A stretch of 64,000 bases of DNA from contig NC_134276.1 of assembly GCF_949628215.1 (NCBI RefSeq), positions 57,515,733 to 57,579,732 on the forward strand. The letters run 5' to 3'. Positions 11,982-24,826 of this stretch are shown here, piece after piece. This DNA is from Phalacrocorax aristotelis (taxonomy: Eukaryota; Chordata; Aves; Suliformes; Phalacrocoracidae). Below the pieces are notes generated by a model. The model did not search any database and was not told where the DNA came from. It worked only from the letters and a program-made list of their open reading frames with translations. The stretch's first letter is position 1, and the number at the start of each line of letters is the position of its first letter. Made by a program: the position numbers and the translations under genes.

Positions 11982-14900
11982 CACATGTCCATACCTCACA
12001 GACTAGTGTATCTTTGCACACACACTACCAGCTGTAAAAGAAGTTTCTAGCACAGGGATGGCAAATACTTTTTATGTCATGCACAACTTGCAGATGCATG
12101 GGTAAACTTACTTTCCCCTCCAAAACACTTGGCCCGTGAAGAACAGAGCTGCCTAGGAGGGTGTTAGCCATCATGGGCCAAAGGTATGCCAGCGGATGCA
12201 CCAACGTCCAAGTGTGCCCAGTTGCAGCACAGAGCTCAAACCCTCTAACCTACTGGTATAGACAAAACCTCCTCGCCCTTTCTTTAGGTGCACAGGCTCA
12301 CCCCCTGCGTCCACAGCCTCATTCTTACAAATCCCATCAGTTGGAGTAACCCAAGACACACTCCTGCCAGGCAGGGCCATGATTTCACCCCTGTGGTTTG
12401 TGTATGAAAATGCTTGCAGAGCTGATACTAAAGGCGACTCCACTGCGGGAGGTTACGTTGGTTATTCTGCAATAAGGAGAGGCTGGATTCCTAGCACGTG
12501 AATCAGGCTGCATGGTCTGAGGGAGGCTGATTCACCCAAATTTGACTTCGCCAGAGCGAATGGAGCCAAGGCTTTGCCCAAGTGAACATATCAGAGCAAG
12601 GATCTAACATGCATAATCCTCAAATCGAGTGTGCCGTCCAGCTGGGAGGAGCCTGCATTCAGCTGCTATGAGGAGGACGTGTCTCTTCAGGTCCTTGACT
12701 CAAACACTGGTGGAGAGCTGCCCGGTCTGCTTGAAGGAGATGCTTCCCCTGTGCTTGTGTTCTTTTGTACCTTAGATGTACAGCCTCTGCTTTCTAACAC
12801 ATGCTTTTGGCAAGCACTATTCCTTCCAGCTGCTAAGGTACTGAAAACACAATAAAAGCTGAATAATATCTGCTTTCACAGATACCAAATTAAGAAAGTT
12901 TTCACTTTATGGCTGCTGTGGGAGTATAATGTGATTACAGGTAGGCACAGAAATATTTTCCCAAGCTTTGAATGGGCACAGGAATGTCTAAAGGGCGCAT
13001 CTGTATTCAATGCTGAGCACTCTCTGATCAACTTTGTGAACATCAGGCTTAGCTAGTGACAAAGGCTGGGACACTTCCCTTCTCCAGAGAACAAACCTCA
13101 TTTGTTAAGTCTTTGATTGTCCATGGTGAGAGTCGGCTGGTAGGCATTGTGAAGCTAAATTTTACTAGCTTCATGAAGCAACCCTCTTGAAATAAGAGCC
13201 TATGTAATCAAAGGAGAGAAGTGCCTTTGAAAGACACTGAGCTTGTTCAGCTGCTCCTCAGGGTTTCCTCACCAGTGGGACGCCTCCCCAAGGATCATGT
13301 CCTACACAACTCTATGGTTTCCCCAGACAACTGCTGCCTGTTGCATTTTTCTGGATCATTAAAACCCAAGGCAGTGTTTTGCCAATAGCACTGAGAAATA
13401 GGAAATAGTTGCTGCAACCCTGCATTTCATCAGGCTGGGGAGAAATTTCCAAAGAGAATTCTTCATTAGTCCTGAACTAATGTGAGTTTGTTTACATTCA
13501 AAGAGTAAGAAAAGCTGATTAAAAAAAAAAAATCACACCTCTCAGGGCATCAGAGCTGCAGAAAGTCCCTAAAATCATACAGTTTAGAGACAGCATTCTT
13601 AAATAGCAGTGCAACCTGAAGGTGATTTTCTCTCAGAAATATGAACACTCACGTGGTATTAAGATACCTGAAAGTGGTCCAGTTATTCTGACATTGTGAG
13701 CTGAATGTCCCACCACAGAATTACAATTAAATACATTTAACTTTCACCTCATGCTAAATCTACATTTCTTAAAAACACTTGTGGGCCTGTTTAACCTCTA
13801 AGGAACATTTACTTACTGAAGATGGCTAGTCACTAACTGTTCCCTCTTCAGTTTAACATCCTGCATTTTGTACTTCATTCCAGCTCCAAAACCCAGATGT
13901 AAAAGAGTATGCTGGTACCCTTCCACCAGCAGAAATCCCAAATTAAGAAGAATTTGAGCATCTCTACTGGTTACTATTTAGCTGAAATGCCCATTTCAAA
14001 ATTCAGAGTGCCTACAGAAGATGGACAGGTAGGCCTTGGATGTCCAAAGTACTTTGGGAGAGTGAACTGGAGTTATGCATTAAAAATGCCCTCCGAACGC
14101 CTATAATATCAAGCGTGGGTCTGTTTAACATAGGGTTGTTTACAGTAAGGTCTCAGCACTGTCACTGTTTCTGTGAACAGCAAAGAGGGAATGAGGGTAC
14201 CTACGGGAGTCAGAGCGCTTTTGAGCCAGTGGCAACCTATTTGCTTGGCTGCGTGGGTAGAGCAGACGCACCTTGTAGTTTAGGCAAAATGAATGTTCTC
14301 AGGAGGACAGAGGCACAGATGTATGTTTTGTTTACTGTTAGGGAGATTAGTTTTAGCACATATGTGTGTGGGCTTAGAGGATTAAGCATGATAGTGCATT
14401 GATGGTCAATATTATTTACATTTTATCATGTGTAAATGATATTAACACAGAAGTCATGATGCAATGTGTAGCAAGTTTCATTATCCCTCATTAAAGCAGC
14501 TCTCCCTTGCAAGTGCAAATGTACTGGAAGGCTGACCTAAATGTAGGAGAAGCTGAATGCTGATCCTTATCTTAATGAACAAATACAATTAGCCAAGTGT
14601 AAGAGTGTCAGGTATTGAAATGATCCTCTATAATATCTTCTTTCTTTTATTTCACTGCTATGAGCTTCTCCTGATGATATCAAAGCAGTATCTCATCACA
14701 GCACCTGGCAAGACTACCCAAGGGTCCACGAAGCATCATAACCAGGTAGTCAGTCCAGGCCCAGGGTAACCAGCCATTTCTACTGCAGTTGGACCTTCTC
14801 ACATGTACACTAGCCTTTCAGGACATCCTGGGAAAGGTTTCTGTTTAATGCCTTTCAGCTTTCCTGACTCTCTCCAAAGAGTGGAGAAAGCCTCATTTCC

Positions 14901-16260
14901 CTCGACAAGAGCTGGTGTCCCTCACATAGCAGTTAGTGATCAACACTGAAAAATGCTTACAGATAAAAGAGAAGGGAAGGAGGGTGGCTGAAAAGGAACC
15001 TAATCAGATGCTGATGATCACTTCACTGGCAATTTATGATAATGAAGATGTGAATGAGGGGGCTCCAAGGAGGCTTTGCCATCCTTTGGGGCCTTCTCTT
15101 GACAACAGTGTGGTTCTTCATTTTGGTTGCCTGATCTGCTTTGATTTGCAGTATCTGCTGCAATAAGCCAAAGACTTCAATCTTTCATGAAGACCCTACT
15201 GCTGAGCTGGCCTCCTCCCCTCTGGAGTGAGGTTTCTGCCTAGAAAATGAGAGGGAAATAATAGATTTCCATAGATAGAATGTCTTAAAAACAGGTTACA
15301 CGCAAAATTTTCAAGGTTGCAAAATTGCATTTGCATAAGCTTTATTTGTATAATCTCACCACTGAGTACAAGTTATAAGAGTTGATGCTGATCCAGACTT
15401 GACTCTATTGATTAATAGGCACCATGTGCAACACATTTATGCTCTGGGAAGCAGAGACTTCTTCCCCCTCAGTTAGGGCAGGGGACATTTTCCTTGATCA
15501 GAGCAATGGAAACTTGAATCTTTGTGTGATTCTGCATCAAAGAGCCATCTGGGACTGTCTGGGCTTTTCCAGCCAAAGAGCTACATCAGAACTGATTGCC
15601 CAGACTACTCCAAATGAGTCTTCACAAGACTACTTGTGGAGGTTTATTTCTGGTCTAAAGTCTTCTAAAGTTTTCAAAGCAACAAAAATTGTCTTACCTG
15701 CTTATGCAATTATACAAGCACATCCTGCTTGATCTAGCCTCCATGCCCAGCATTTTTTCAGAAAGGCAAGTCATTTTGTCTGGATTTGACAACCTGATTA
15801 AAGTAGAGAAATTAAGGTTAGATTTGGGAGAGGTTTGGGCACTGAAATCCCTGGCTTTTAGGTGATCTGGCCTCCAGCAGCTTATGAGCTGCACTCAGAC
15901 TCCCTACATGGTTGACGGTGAAATTTAGGTGCTTCAGAGATGAACCCAACAGAGCCGGCAGGATACAATGGGATCTTCTTGAAGGGAGCATGTAGCTGCT
16001 TACATTCAAGCAATAGGAAAAGTGGAGGACAAGGGTGTATCTGCAATTCTCTCTTGCACTAAAAGCCCCTTGAGGCTGGAGTGAAGCAATCCTGTCTGCT
16101 TGGGATCCATTGTCTGAAATCTTCTCCTGGAGATTGGTACCTACGCCCTTTCTTTCAAAAGACTCCATACAGATCAGTCTTTTGAAAACAAAGCAGGAAG
16201 AAGAAAAGGTGGTGATAGCTTTCATTATATAATGCCTTGGTATTCAAAGTATATGCTGAG

Positions 16261-16580
16261 GAAGTGGGAGGCCCGGGTTCCTCTCCCGCCTCAGCCCGAG
16301 GGGCCCAAACCGTCTCCCACATCCCATGAGAGTGCCCCAACAACCAGGCTGGAGGCTACCTCGGGCGGAGGATCCTCCTCCACCCCTGCTTTGAAACTGC
16401 ACCGCTGGGCAGCGAGGAATTTCAGACTGGGGAGGCGGTGGGGGGGCGGTGGGGGAGAGCGAGGAGGGAGCGTGCCTCTGATGCCGAAACCTCGCTCTGA
16501 GGCCCGTCACCAGGGAGCGGGGAGCCCCAGGCTGCATCCTCGCTCCCCTGACGTTTGTCATCCGAGGAAGTTTGCACGCT
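16261..16580. promoter_or_regulatory. CpG-island-like block
   Basis: By hand I count about 20 CpG dinucleotides in these 320 bp, in sequence that is clearly richer in G and C than its AT-rich surroundings. The observed/expected CpG ratio is roughly 0.6. It includes a G-run around 16430-16460 (ggcggtgggggggcggtggg), which resembles Sp1/KLF sites. GC-rich sequence with fewer CpGs continues to about 17000. In vertebrates such a block often marks a promoter or a developmental-gene regulatory element. No coding exon of a known gene is seen beside it, so its target is unknown. Good-looking plus-strand splice donors lie downstream at 16980 (CTGG/GTAAGC) and 16991 (CCAAG/GTAAAG). Confidence 0.5.
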
Positions 16581-19500
16581 GACTGTGGGTTATGGCATCC
16601 AGCTTCCTCCTCGCTCCTTAACACCATGACTCTAGGAAAGGCTTCCAGCAAGACAGCACATGGACGGGCGGAGAGGGTCTTTCCACCCAGGCATCCTTGC
16701 CTCTGAAGACACTTTCCCAAGAGGCAGCAGGCAGGGACTTCCTTTGCCCCTCTCCCACTCGCTCTGTGGGTGCCCACACGTGTGACATCTTTCGGAGCTG
16801 GAGCTGCCATGGAGCTGTGTCAGGAGGCACGGGGTGTGGCTATCTCGGCCTGCCGAGCCCCTAAACAAGTAAAATACCACTTTTCTCTGTGCCAGGGAGG
16901 CTTAGGTGGGCACAAGGCACCAGGCTGCCTGGTCTTGGCAGCTCTGGAGGCCCCACGCGGCACAGATCTGGGGACCTGGGTAAGCACCAAGGTAAAGAGT
17001 CAGGTGTTTCTAGGGTTTCCAGGCAATTACAGGGTTACGTGGCAGTAGAGTGGAGTTTTCCAGACAAGCTGCCTGGACACATGGACTTCAGTTCAGTTTA
17101 TACCCTTTGGTTTTGATCCTACCTACAGCAGAGGAAGTTTCTTTCTTTCCAAGTGGGCACGCTGGGTGGCAGATGGAATTAATGTCCCCTCCCTGATGTT
17201 AGACAATAAATCAGCTCCTCACTAAAATTCAGGATTAAGAGCTGTCCAGATAAATCAAAGTGGGAAATCAAGCTCTTTCCTCAACTTCAAGGCAATGGAT
17301 TAGAAAAGATGGACACACTCTGCTTGATTCACTCAGTTGTGATATGATTAGGTGTTAGAACTCTAGCATGGCTGATATTTCTCCCAGCGTAAGATCAACT
17401 TTCCCAGTTAATAAAAAAAGGGAAAAAAAGAAAAAAAGGAATTATGCAAACAATTTAACAGCAGGGGCCAGTCTTTATTACAGTCCCCTCAGGATGGGCA
17501 AATGAAAGCCCTGAATAGCTACCAACAACAGTAGCCACAGTTACAGTAACAGGGCTTAAATATCCTGCGAGCTTGGCAGCTCTCACCCAGCAAGGAGAAG
17601 TCACGCAAAGGCACATAACACGTAGCAATATCTGATAGAAGTTTGCCTCAGTATCAGTTCCAGAGAAAGGATGAACTGATAATAGCTTCTTGAGGAAGGG
17701 AAAAAAAAAATCTGGAAGGAAAAGCAGCCTTTCTGGTAAATCTGTGACAACAGCATCAGCAGCTCCGACTGGTTTGTTGCCCATTCCTTTCGGCAGTCCA
17801 GCAAAGTCATCTCCCAGAGATCTACACGTCTGTCTGTCAAGTAATCATTGCACTCACATTCATTAGGCTGCAGCAAAGGCATCCCCATTAGCCAATTAAC
17901 CACCCCATTAGGAGGTCCTTGTAAGCACTGCGGGCTGTTATACCTTCCTCACAGAGCACCCAGGAGCTTCGTGGGCCTTTGCTCCAGCAGGTGCCCTGGA
18001 AAGAGGAGAAAAAAGAGCAACTTTCAGTCTGCGAGACAGAGACGCCCGAGCAAACTCTTGCTGTTGTTTCCTTCACGCTCTAGGAAGTTCTTTCTAGAAA
18101 TTTTTCCTTTTCAGAGGGCTCCTCCTCCAAAACAAGCCTGGTTACTCAAAACGGGCAGAGGCAGAGTCAGCCAGTGTGTTTGTAAGGACGGCACCTGAGG
18201 GGAACAGGCTTTGGCCATGCCTGGCTTAGGATAAGCATCTGCTCTTGCTTACCAGCAGTGCTTGGCCTTTCACTTTCTGCTTTCAGCAACGAGAACTGGT
18301 TCTGCACAGCATCTGTTGCAACTTCGTACAAGTGCAGAAATGCACAAAGAACCCAGGCAAGTCAAACCAGTGCAGGGGGGACTCCTCCAAGCCCGGCTTC
18401 GTCCCAGCAGACCGCTGGCAACTCATTGCTCTCTACGTTCCCTTGGCATGTGCAGAGGCACCTTCCTATTCTCTCAAGGCCACGATGGTCTCCATTGTTT
18501 GCTGCTAGAAATGGCAGCAGGGACTTTTCCAAAAAACTATTTGAAAAATGCAGATTCTCTTCCCTTCTGTGTATGTGTATGCATGATGTGACACGCCATT
18601 CAAGTATATCTAGCTTTACTGACATGGATACTCACAGAAATGAGCACATGCATGCATGCCCAAAACCAGATGAAACTAAAATTTTAAATTCACAGATATG
18701 AACATTTACACCAATACAGAGACAACATGTATTTTCTCTGTTCTGTCATGAATATTGCTGAAAAATAAATCAATAAACGTTAACCATATACATAAATGTG
18801 TGATCTACACAGAATGCTTGAAAGTAATTGCAGAAGGATTTGTTGAGTAATTAAAAAAAAAAAAAAAGAGAATGATTGTCAGGAGGTGACCTGGTTGTGA
18901 AAAGAGGCACTTAATTCACTGCATGAATGAGTCATGGTGAATTACTTGCATAACTTCACTCACGGAAATCACTACTCTGCAAAAGTGCATACATGTTAAA
19001 TCAACCAAAACACAGAGCGGTCCATATTGGTACTATGCTGTCTTCGTGCTGGTACAGAATGAACAAAAATCCTCTCAGCTAGGCAGGGAGCGGGGAGAAA
19101 TCCTCTTTTTTTGGTGTCCTGGCAATATTTTCAAGAGACAGTTCGACAGCTCTCGCTTGCCCTATTCATGCCTGCCATTTATGTTAAAAAGAAAATCTGG
19201 GTCTGTAATATTCAAGAGCAAACTCTTGTTGACAATGAAACTTTGACTAATAAATCTGAGGCTGCGTTTCCCACCCAACTCAATTTAATGCCATAAGGTA
19301 ATTAAGGTCCTTTCCTGCTAAATACAGAGCTCTGTGAAGAATGTCAACTGGCATGAACACTAGCAAGATTTCCCTTCTTCAGTCTGCTCTCAGGATGCGT
19401 AAGTTCTTCCTTTATTTGCTAACTGTGGTTGAACTGTGAGGTTCAAACCTTACTGGAATTAAACAAAGGGAGCTATTTTTCACCATCCCCCCACTTTAAC

Positions 19501-19673
19501 TTTCCATAGCAAGTCTGCAACACTAAAAAAAAAAAAAAGGAAAAAAAAAAAAGCCATAGCTCCTGTGTAAGCCTCGTGTGCCTGACACAACCCACCAGCC
19601 TTACTTCAGACATCAAATTCTGATGTTAGAGTGACCAGGTGATACACATGCTCTTGGCTGTGTTTAAATTTAA
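16581..19673. other. Between CpG-island-like block and candidate exon
   Basis: If a plus-strand transcript joins the two, this would be mostly intron. GC-rich sequence continues to about 17000. A-rich tracts lie at about 17415-17440 and 18850-18868. A TGAGTCA (AP-1/Maf-type) word lies near 18928 and a TAATTAAGG word near 19299. No exon is certain. Confidence 0.4.
19525..19552. repeat. Poly(A) tract with one GG interruption
   Basis: Fourteen A, GG, then twelve A. It ends 120 bp before the open frame at 19674, so it is upstream, not behind, that block and is not the tail of a plus-strand retrocopy. Confidence 0.95.
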
Positions 19674-20170
19674 ACTGTGAACTTATTCTCTGGGTATAGG
19701 CAATGCAGAGCCTTCAGTCAGTATTTCAGAGCTTTTCTGTTAGGAGCTTTATTGATTATAAGGAGAACCGTGGTCTATCGGGAGACTCACTGGCCATATG
19801 TTGCACGAGGAGCAGCTGCAGTAGGAATAGCCAGCTACATAGAGTATCGCATCCAAAGCAGAGGTCCACACGGTAGTGACAGCACTGAGGGCAACAGCAT
19901 CCTTGGGGAGTCAGGAGAAGCTTTTGTAGAGCTGCCCAACAGCTAAAGCATCGACCCTGCAAGCATCAGGCCTGTGCGCTGCAGGAGCCGCAGTCTCAGC
20001 CACCACCGCCCAGCTGGGGCAAGAGAGCAGGAGTGAACAGAAGCAAACGGATCCTGCTGCCCAGTGAGACCCCAGCCACGCTGACACGAGAGCCCTGGGG
20101 TACGGTTCCCAGCTCCTCCTGGTGTTTTTACTGACAGTCATTGAATAAAATGCTTAAATACTCCCTGGAA
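19674..20170 (+). other. Candidate terminal exon of an unrecognised transcript (or processed copy)
   Basis: A plus-strand frame is open from 19674 to a TAA at 19944-19946. About 200 bp later AATAAA lies at 20144-20149, with T/G-containing sequence behind it. Possible acceptors lie inside the frame (gggtatag at about 19700, tatttcag at about 19730). The open frame has no ATG, so if coding it would need an upstream exon. Its peptide has a short hydrophobic stretch (FLLGALLII), then a basic patch and a second apolar stretch (ARGAAAVGIASYI), and ends FVELPNS. I recognise no family. The block is richer in GC than its surroundings. Alternatives are a noncoding RNA exon, a retrocopy fragment, or chance. 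Confidence 0.3.
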
Positions 20171-23100
20171 CTGGGACCTGAACCTGGGATTTTCTTTGTC
20201 CTGGAGGAAACATAATCTGCCGCTTCACTCACGGTGAATATTCCCATCAAAACCACCCTGAATATTGTGGTTCGGCGATGCAGAATAGAGAAAGACCCAA
20301 GAGGCTCAGGCTAAGGAAAGGCTGCAAGCCCCCCCTCCCGCTTCCCAAGTGTGCGCTTTAAAAACCCAGGGTGTCCCTTGCAGGAGAGGGAGAAGAGCTG
20401 TGGTCCAGCTTTTAACTCATCCCCATTTGAAGACAGCAGGTATGGGACAAGTACCCTCACTGAGCCCTTCCAGCAACTTAGCGTAGGACGTGCTGAACGG
20501 CAGTGGGGACTACCTCCAGTTTCTTCTCCAGGTTATTGTACTTTTGAGCATGTGCTAGATCTGTGGCTAAGATCCACAGGGGATTTTGCATCTCAAAATG
20601 GGTGAGGCTATTGATTTCAGGCAATTTTGGGAGTTAAGTGGTGCCAAGGTGCAGACAAGTGGAAACTGGATTTCACAGGTCAGAGTATGGCCCTGCGTTT
20701 TTATACATTAATATTGCTCCAAACCCATGAACCAGCTTTATACACCGAGTTTACGAAATTCATGCTTGTTTTGTGGGCAAGATCATAATACACATCTTTG
20801 GCTTTGCTATTTATCAGCAGCTCTCTTTCAGGCGAGATAACAAATCTACCTCACCCATTTCTAAAAGAGAATTTCATTAACATGGGAGCACACAGATTGG
20901 GCACGTGCCTGCTCCAGAAGGATACCGTGCATAGCACAAGTGACTATTGCGCTGTGACAACCTAAGCCAAATTCACTTACGGGTGGTTAAGATAGCTGCA
21001 CGGTTGTTGCAAGGTAGACTTGTGGTAGAAACATGAGAAATTTTTATTTATTATAAAAGGACAGATGACAATCCGTGATGCATCAGGTCCTGGAACTTGC
21101 TGCACTGGGGGATTATTGACAAATGCACAATTCATCTTGTACTAAAAACCTGCATCAGAATAGACATGGGTGCTTGAGAAGGTTGATAGACATAGGGAGA
21201 AACATTGAACAGTTTTCAGAAATAAGCAGTTTTAGAGTGTCTTGTGAATTCAGGCAACAAACTCATCAGACAGAAGCGCGGGATTGAGATGACACCAGAA
21301 TTTGGAGTTGTCCTGCTAACCCATTTCACTTCTGTGTCCATTAACCTTCCACCTTTTGGCTGTCCGGTCCATTGAGCTTGCTAGCTGCTTGAGGCAGAAA
21401 CCGTACCTGCTCTGCACTTGTGCAACTGCAGTGGTTCTTCCATCACAATTTCTGGAAAAATTATTTGCATTACTTTTTAGCCCTTGTCACTGAAGTAAAA
21501 AGCTCGATAATGTCATCTGAGAGATCTCAGGCCGCAGCCTGACTGCTAAAAACAAGCTGGAATGTGTTATTCTGTGCTATACCTCCAAATGGAGTATTTT
21601 CAACCTTCTGAGTTGGCGATACCACCAAGAGGTGTTTGGAGATTTCAGGCACGACCTGACTTAGCCCAGCATTCCTGCTTTCAACCACACGTGCACAATG
21701 ACGATGGACTTCTGCATGCTTCTGAGAAATGCCTTTTATTGTACGACAGGAGTTGTCACGTGAACGCCAACAAAAGCAATCGTTCATAGCCATAACAAAA
21801 TCCAGTTATTACACAAACGCAAAAAAACCAAAACAAAACAAAACCAGAGTTAAAAAGATGAAAAAGCAGTGCGCTGTTACAAAATGCAAAACATGTACAG
21901 AAAGCCACATTCTTCTGCTAAAGTGTCAGATGCTCATCACCATCACAGGCAACAAGTGATTTCGATTCCCCTCTCCCCTCACTCACCCCCTCCAAAAGAG
22001 GAAAACTTTAAAGGGAGATATTTCAAAGGGCCAGATTAACACAAAAAGCAGCATTTTCAGGAAAGTTTCTATACCATTTGGATCTTTCGTCCCCTTCTGG
22101 CTCTTCTGCAATCTTATTTTCAACAGGTATTGGGAAGGGTAAAAGAAGCTGTCAATGTCACTTAAACAACCAGCGTTAGTGATGTTGGTCAGAGGAAGGT
22201 CCTCCATCTTCCGAAGGGCGGGATGAATGGTATTGCAGACGACGCCTATCTGGCAAATGAGCTCTGGTGCAGTTCCTTACAGAGGAGTTTGCCCTTAAAA
22301 TAAACCAAATATGAGATAACCCATCCTTGAGAACTGTGTTGGGTTCGACTCTCCCAGTGGTCTCCTGAGGAGGCATGGAGCAAGGATACACCAAAATGAA
22401 TGTCTGAAGAACAATTCTTGAGATCAGAAGTAGAGGCTGTTCCTAGTCTTTTACAATCAAACGAACAACAGTTCTGTAACTGATGATTTTCAGTATTACT
22501 GTATGAAATTATATTTATTAAAAGTAACATGCTGGAATACTTTAAGGCACCTCACGGCAAAGAAATATTTTAAAGGCTTGAATAGCTCAGAAGATTGAGT
22601 TCTTCTTCCAAGATCCCCAGGAAGGAATGTAGCTTATAGCAACCAGCTTTGCTATTTCCAAATAAAGCATGAATATTTTCAAAGTGGAAGTTTAGAACTA
22701 TTTGAACTTTTCTTTAAAAGGAAACATAAAACACCTTGCTGGAAAGATAATTTGTCCATTCAACAGACCAAGACTTTCACCAAAGGAAGGCCCTTCTCAT
22801 CCTTGATCTGAGTCTTGCCACTTGGGTACACTGCACTTTTTCACTCAACTGAAATTAAACGGGTCAGTCAACCTTAACCAACAGTCATCTGAACAAAACC
22901 ACTATCAACAACAAAACTGTCAAAAGAATCTAAAAAACAATTTCCTGATTAAAACATTTTCGTTACTTTAAACTGCAAAGATGAATATAATGCCAGTGAC
23001 AGACACGAATGACTCGCTATCAGTTGTTCTACCCAGCAATTTATGGGTTTCAAGTGGGATTTTGTAAAAAATTTTTCTCGTACATTGATACTTGATACCT

Positions 23101-24826
23101 ACAGCTAGTAATGTCCTGCCAAAACACGTGAAGAAGCAGAATCAGCGTTTTCAGAGATACCTAACATTTTTGTGCGCATTCAAAAAGCTACAGGATCAAA
23201 TTAATTCTAGCTTATAGACTGATAGCTAGATCTGTCAGGGTCTCATACCAGTGAGTCTGCAGCAGCCAGCGTTTTGGAGCTCTGCTCTGAAATATAACTT
23301 ACCATAGATTCATTTCAGAGCTGAAATGAACTAAAACTGTAATTATATCCTTGGTTTACGCATGCATATCTCCTTGGTTCTGATAAAAAAAACCCCTATA
23401 AACCCAAGGTATACCGCCAGGAGAATGTACTGTTCTCTTAGAGTATTTAGAAGTCTTAGTGTATTACGCATCATACTTACTTTCTTGTAAGAACTAAATA
23501 TTTAGAAATCAAAAGAATTCGCTATTGTAAAACACAGTTAGACTCTGGATATGTCGAAACTGCTCAATAAGAAGGTAAACAAACGAGCTCAAACATCAGA
23601 CTCCATTAAGCATCTACACTGCCTTACTGGTCAGGTCAGCTCACCCCAGCTCTGCTTTGGACCACTCCAGCCAGGCCTCGCCATGACAAAGCTCAAGCAG
23701 AGTTTGGACACGGTTCACACCATGCCTCCCTTCAAAAAAGGCAGTTACAGACAAGACCATGCAGGGTTGAACTTTCTTCATGCCACACAGTTCCCGAGCA
23801 TTATCCCATGTGCCTTCACGCACTCTAACACTTCCCTACGTCTTCACATACCTCTGCAATACAAACACCTCTCTACTGAGCTGCACAATAGCCCTATCCT
23901 TATTTCATACCATTTGAACTGAAAAGGAAACCAAAAGAAAATACACTAGATGATAATTGTGTGCTAGGTCCATAACTGGACCGCATGAGCCAGGAGAAGA
24001 CCAAGGGCCAAGTGATACAGAAAAGTGGATGTGGCTGGTGTGCTTGAAGAAGGATTAACCATAAGCACTGCTTACATGAGCCAGTCTCTGCCACGTGGCT
24101 TTGGGGGCAGCTAGCTGTCCCTGACCCTCTGGTGTTTAGCACCGGATGTAGCACGAGCCTCATGCAGTGCATCACTGCATGAAGTTTGGTTCCACTGATC
24201 TCAGTGGGATTTGTTACAGTGTGAGGTGCTACACACCGCAGGAGAAGTGTCAGAACCTGCCAAAAAGAAGCTAGGGACAAGAACATTTCATTTTTTAACT
24301 TCCTGCTAACAACAGAAAAGGATGTTACCAGCAAAACCAGATGCTTGATGTTTGTTTCCCCCTGCACCCAGCAAAGCCAAGCTGGCTGGTGGCACTGCAG
24401 GTAGTGCAAGGTCCACCCCTCTCTCCTGGGATCTCAGCGGGACAGCAAGCCTCACCGCAGGGAAGATGCTGCAACAGGGGAACAAGGATTCTGCCTCTCA
24501 CACCGGGCTGACTCCTGACTTCTGACAAAGTCCTTCTAGATGAGCCCTTGTGCTGAGGCACAGGCTTTGGCCTCAATTTACTTCTCTACAAGGAGAGAGT
24601 AACTTTGTATTTGAATCAGTTATTTGCTGGTAGAACTGCTTGCACTGAGAAACATTTGTGTTTGCCTTACTTTTAGACTACTGGGTGAATAACATGTTTG
24701 TTAAATATGTAACAGCAAGCATCTTCAGTGTTGTTTTTTTTTTATAAGCACGGTATTTTCTATGTCCTGAAGAGATCTGTTGCCTTTTAGTCTCTTCTGT
24801 GCCTTTTAAACAGTAAGATGAATAGA
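20171..24826. other. Intergenic or distal ABCC4 3'UTR
   Basis: No exon is recognised. The segment near 21355-21425 (gagcttgctagctgcttgaggcagaaaccgt) resembles a very old dispersed amniote repeat, unsure. AATAAA on the minus strand at 22519-22514 could end a long ABCC4 3'UTR. An A/C-rich tract lies at 21820-21846. Confidence 0.45.

Larger units (their letters stand above)
7594..16260. other. Intergenic, possible regulatory desert
   Basis: Apart from the palindrome at 8.44 kb, the 20-bp duplication and the hairpin near 11.9 kb, no gene or clear repeat is seen. Octamer motifs (ATTTGCAT) occur at 8451 and 15329; the second is followed by aagctttatttgtat. Homeodomain-type TAAT words are frequent, but so is A/T. 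In human the DNA downstream of ABCC4 leads to SOX21, so enhancers would be no surprise; this is inference. Confidence 0.5.

Noticed and set aside
16244..16810. Minus-strand frame of 188 codons over the CpG-rich block
   Set aside because: GC-rich DNA lacks stop codons and is open on both strands here; the peptide is low-complexity (P/R/S/G) and no domain is seen.
19677..19946. A complete 89-codon gene starting at 19677
   Set aside because: The triplet at 19677 is GTG and the frame has no ATG; a nuclear vertebrate gene would not start there. Kept only as a possible terminal exon.
23551..24576. Cluster of frames of 80-170 codons on both strands
   Set aside because: Open frames on both strands without splice sites in phase, no domain recognised; more likely distal 3'UTR or intergenic sequence with old repeat.
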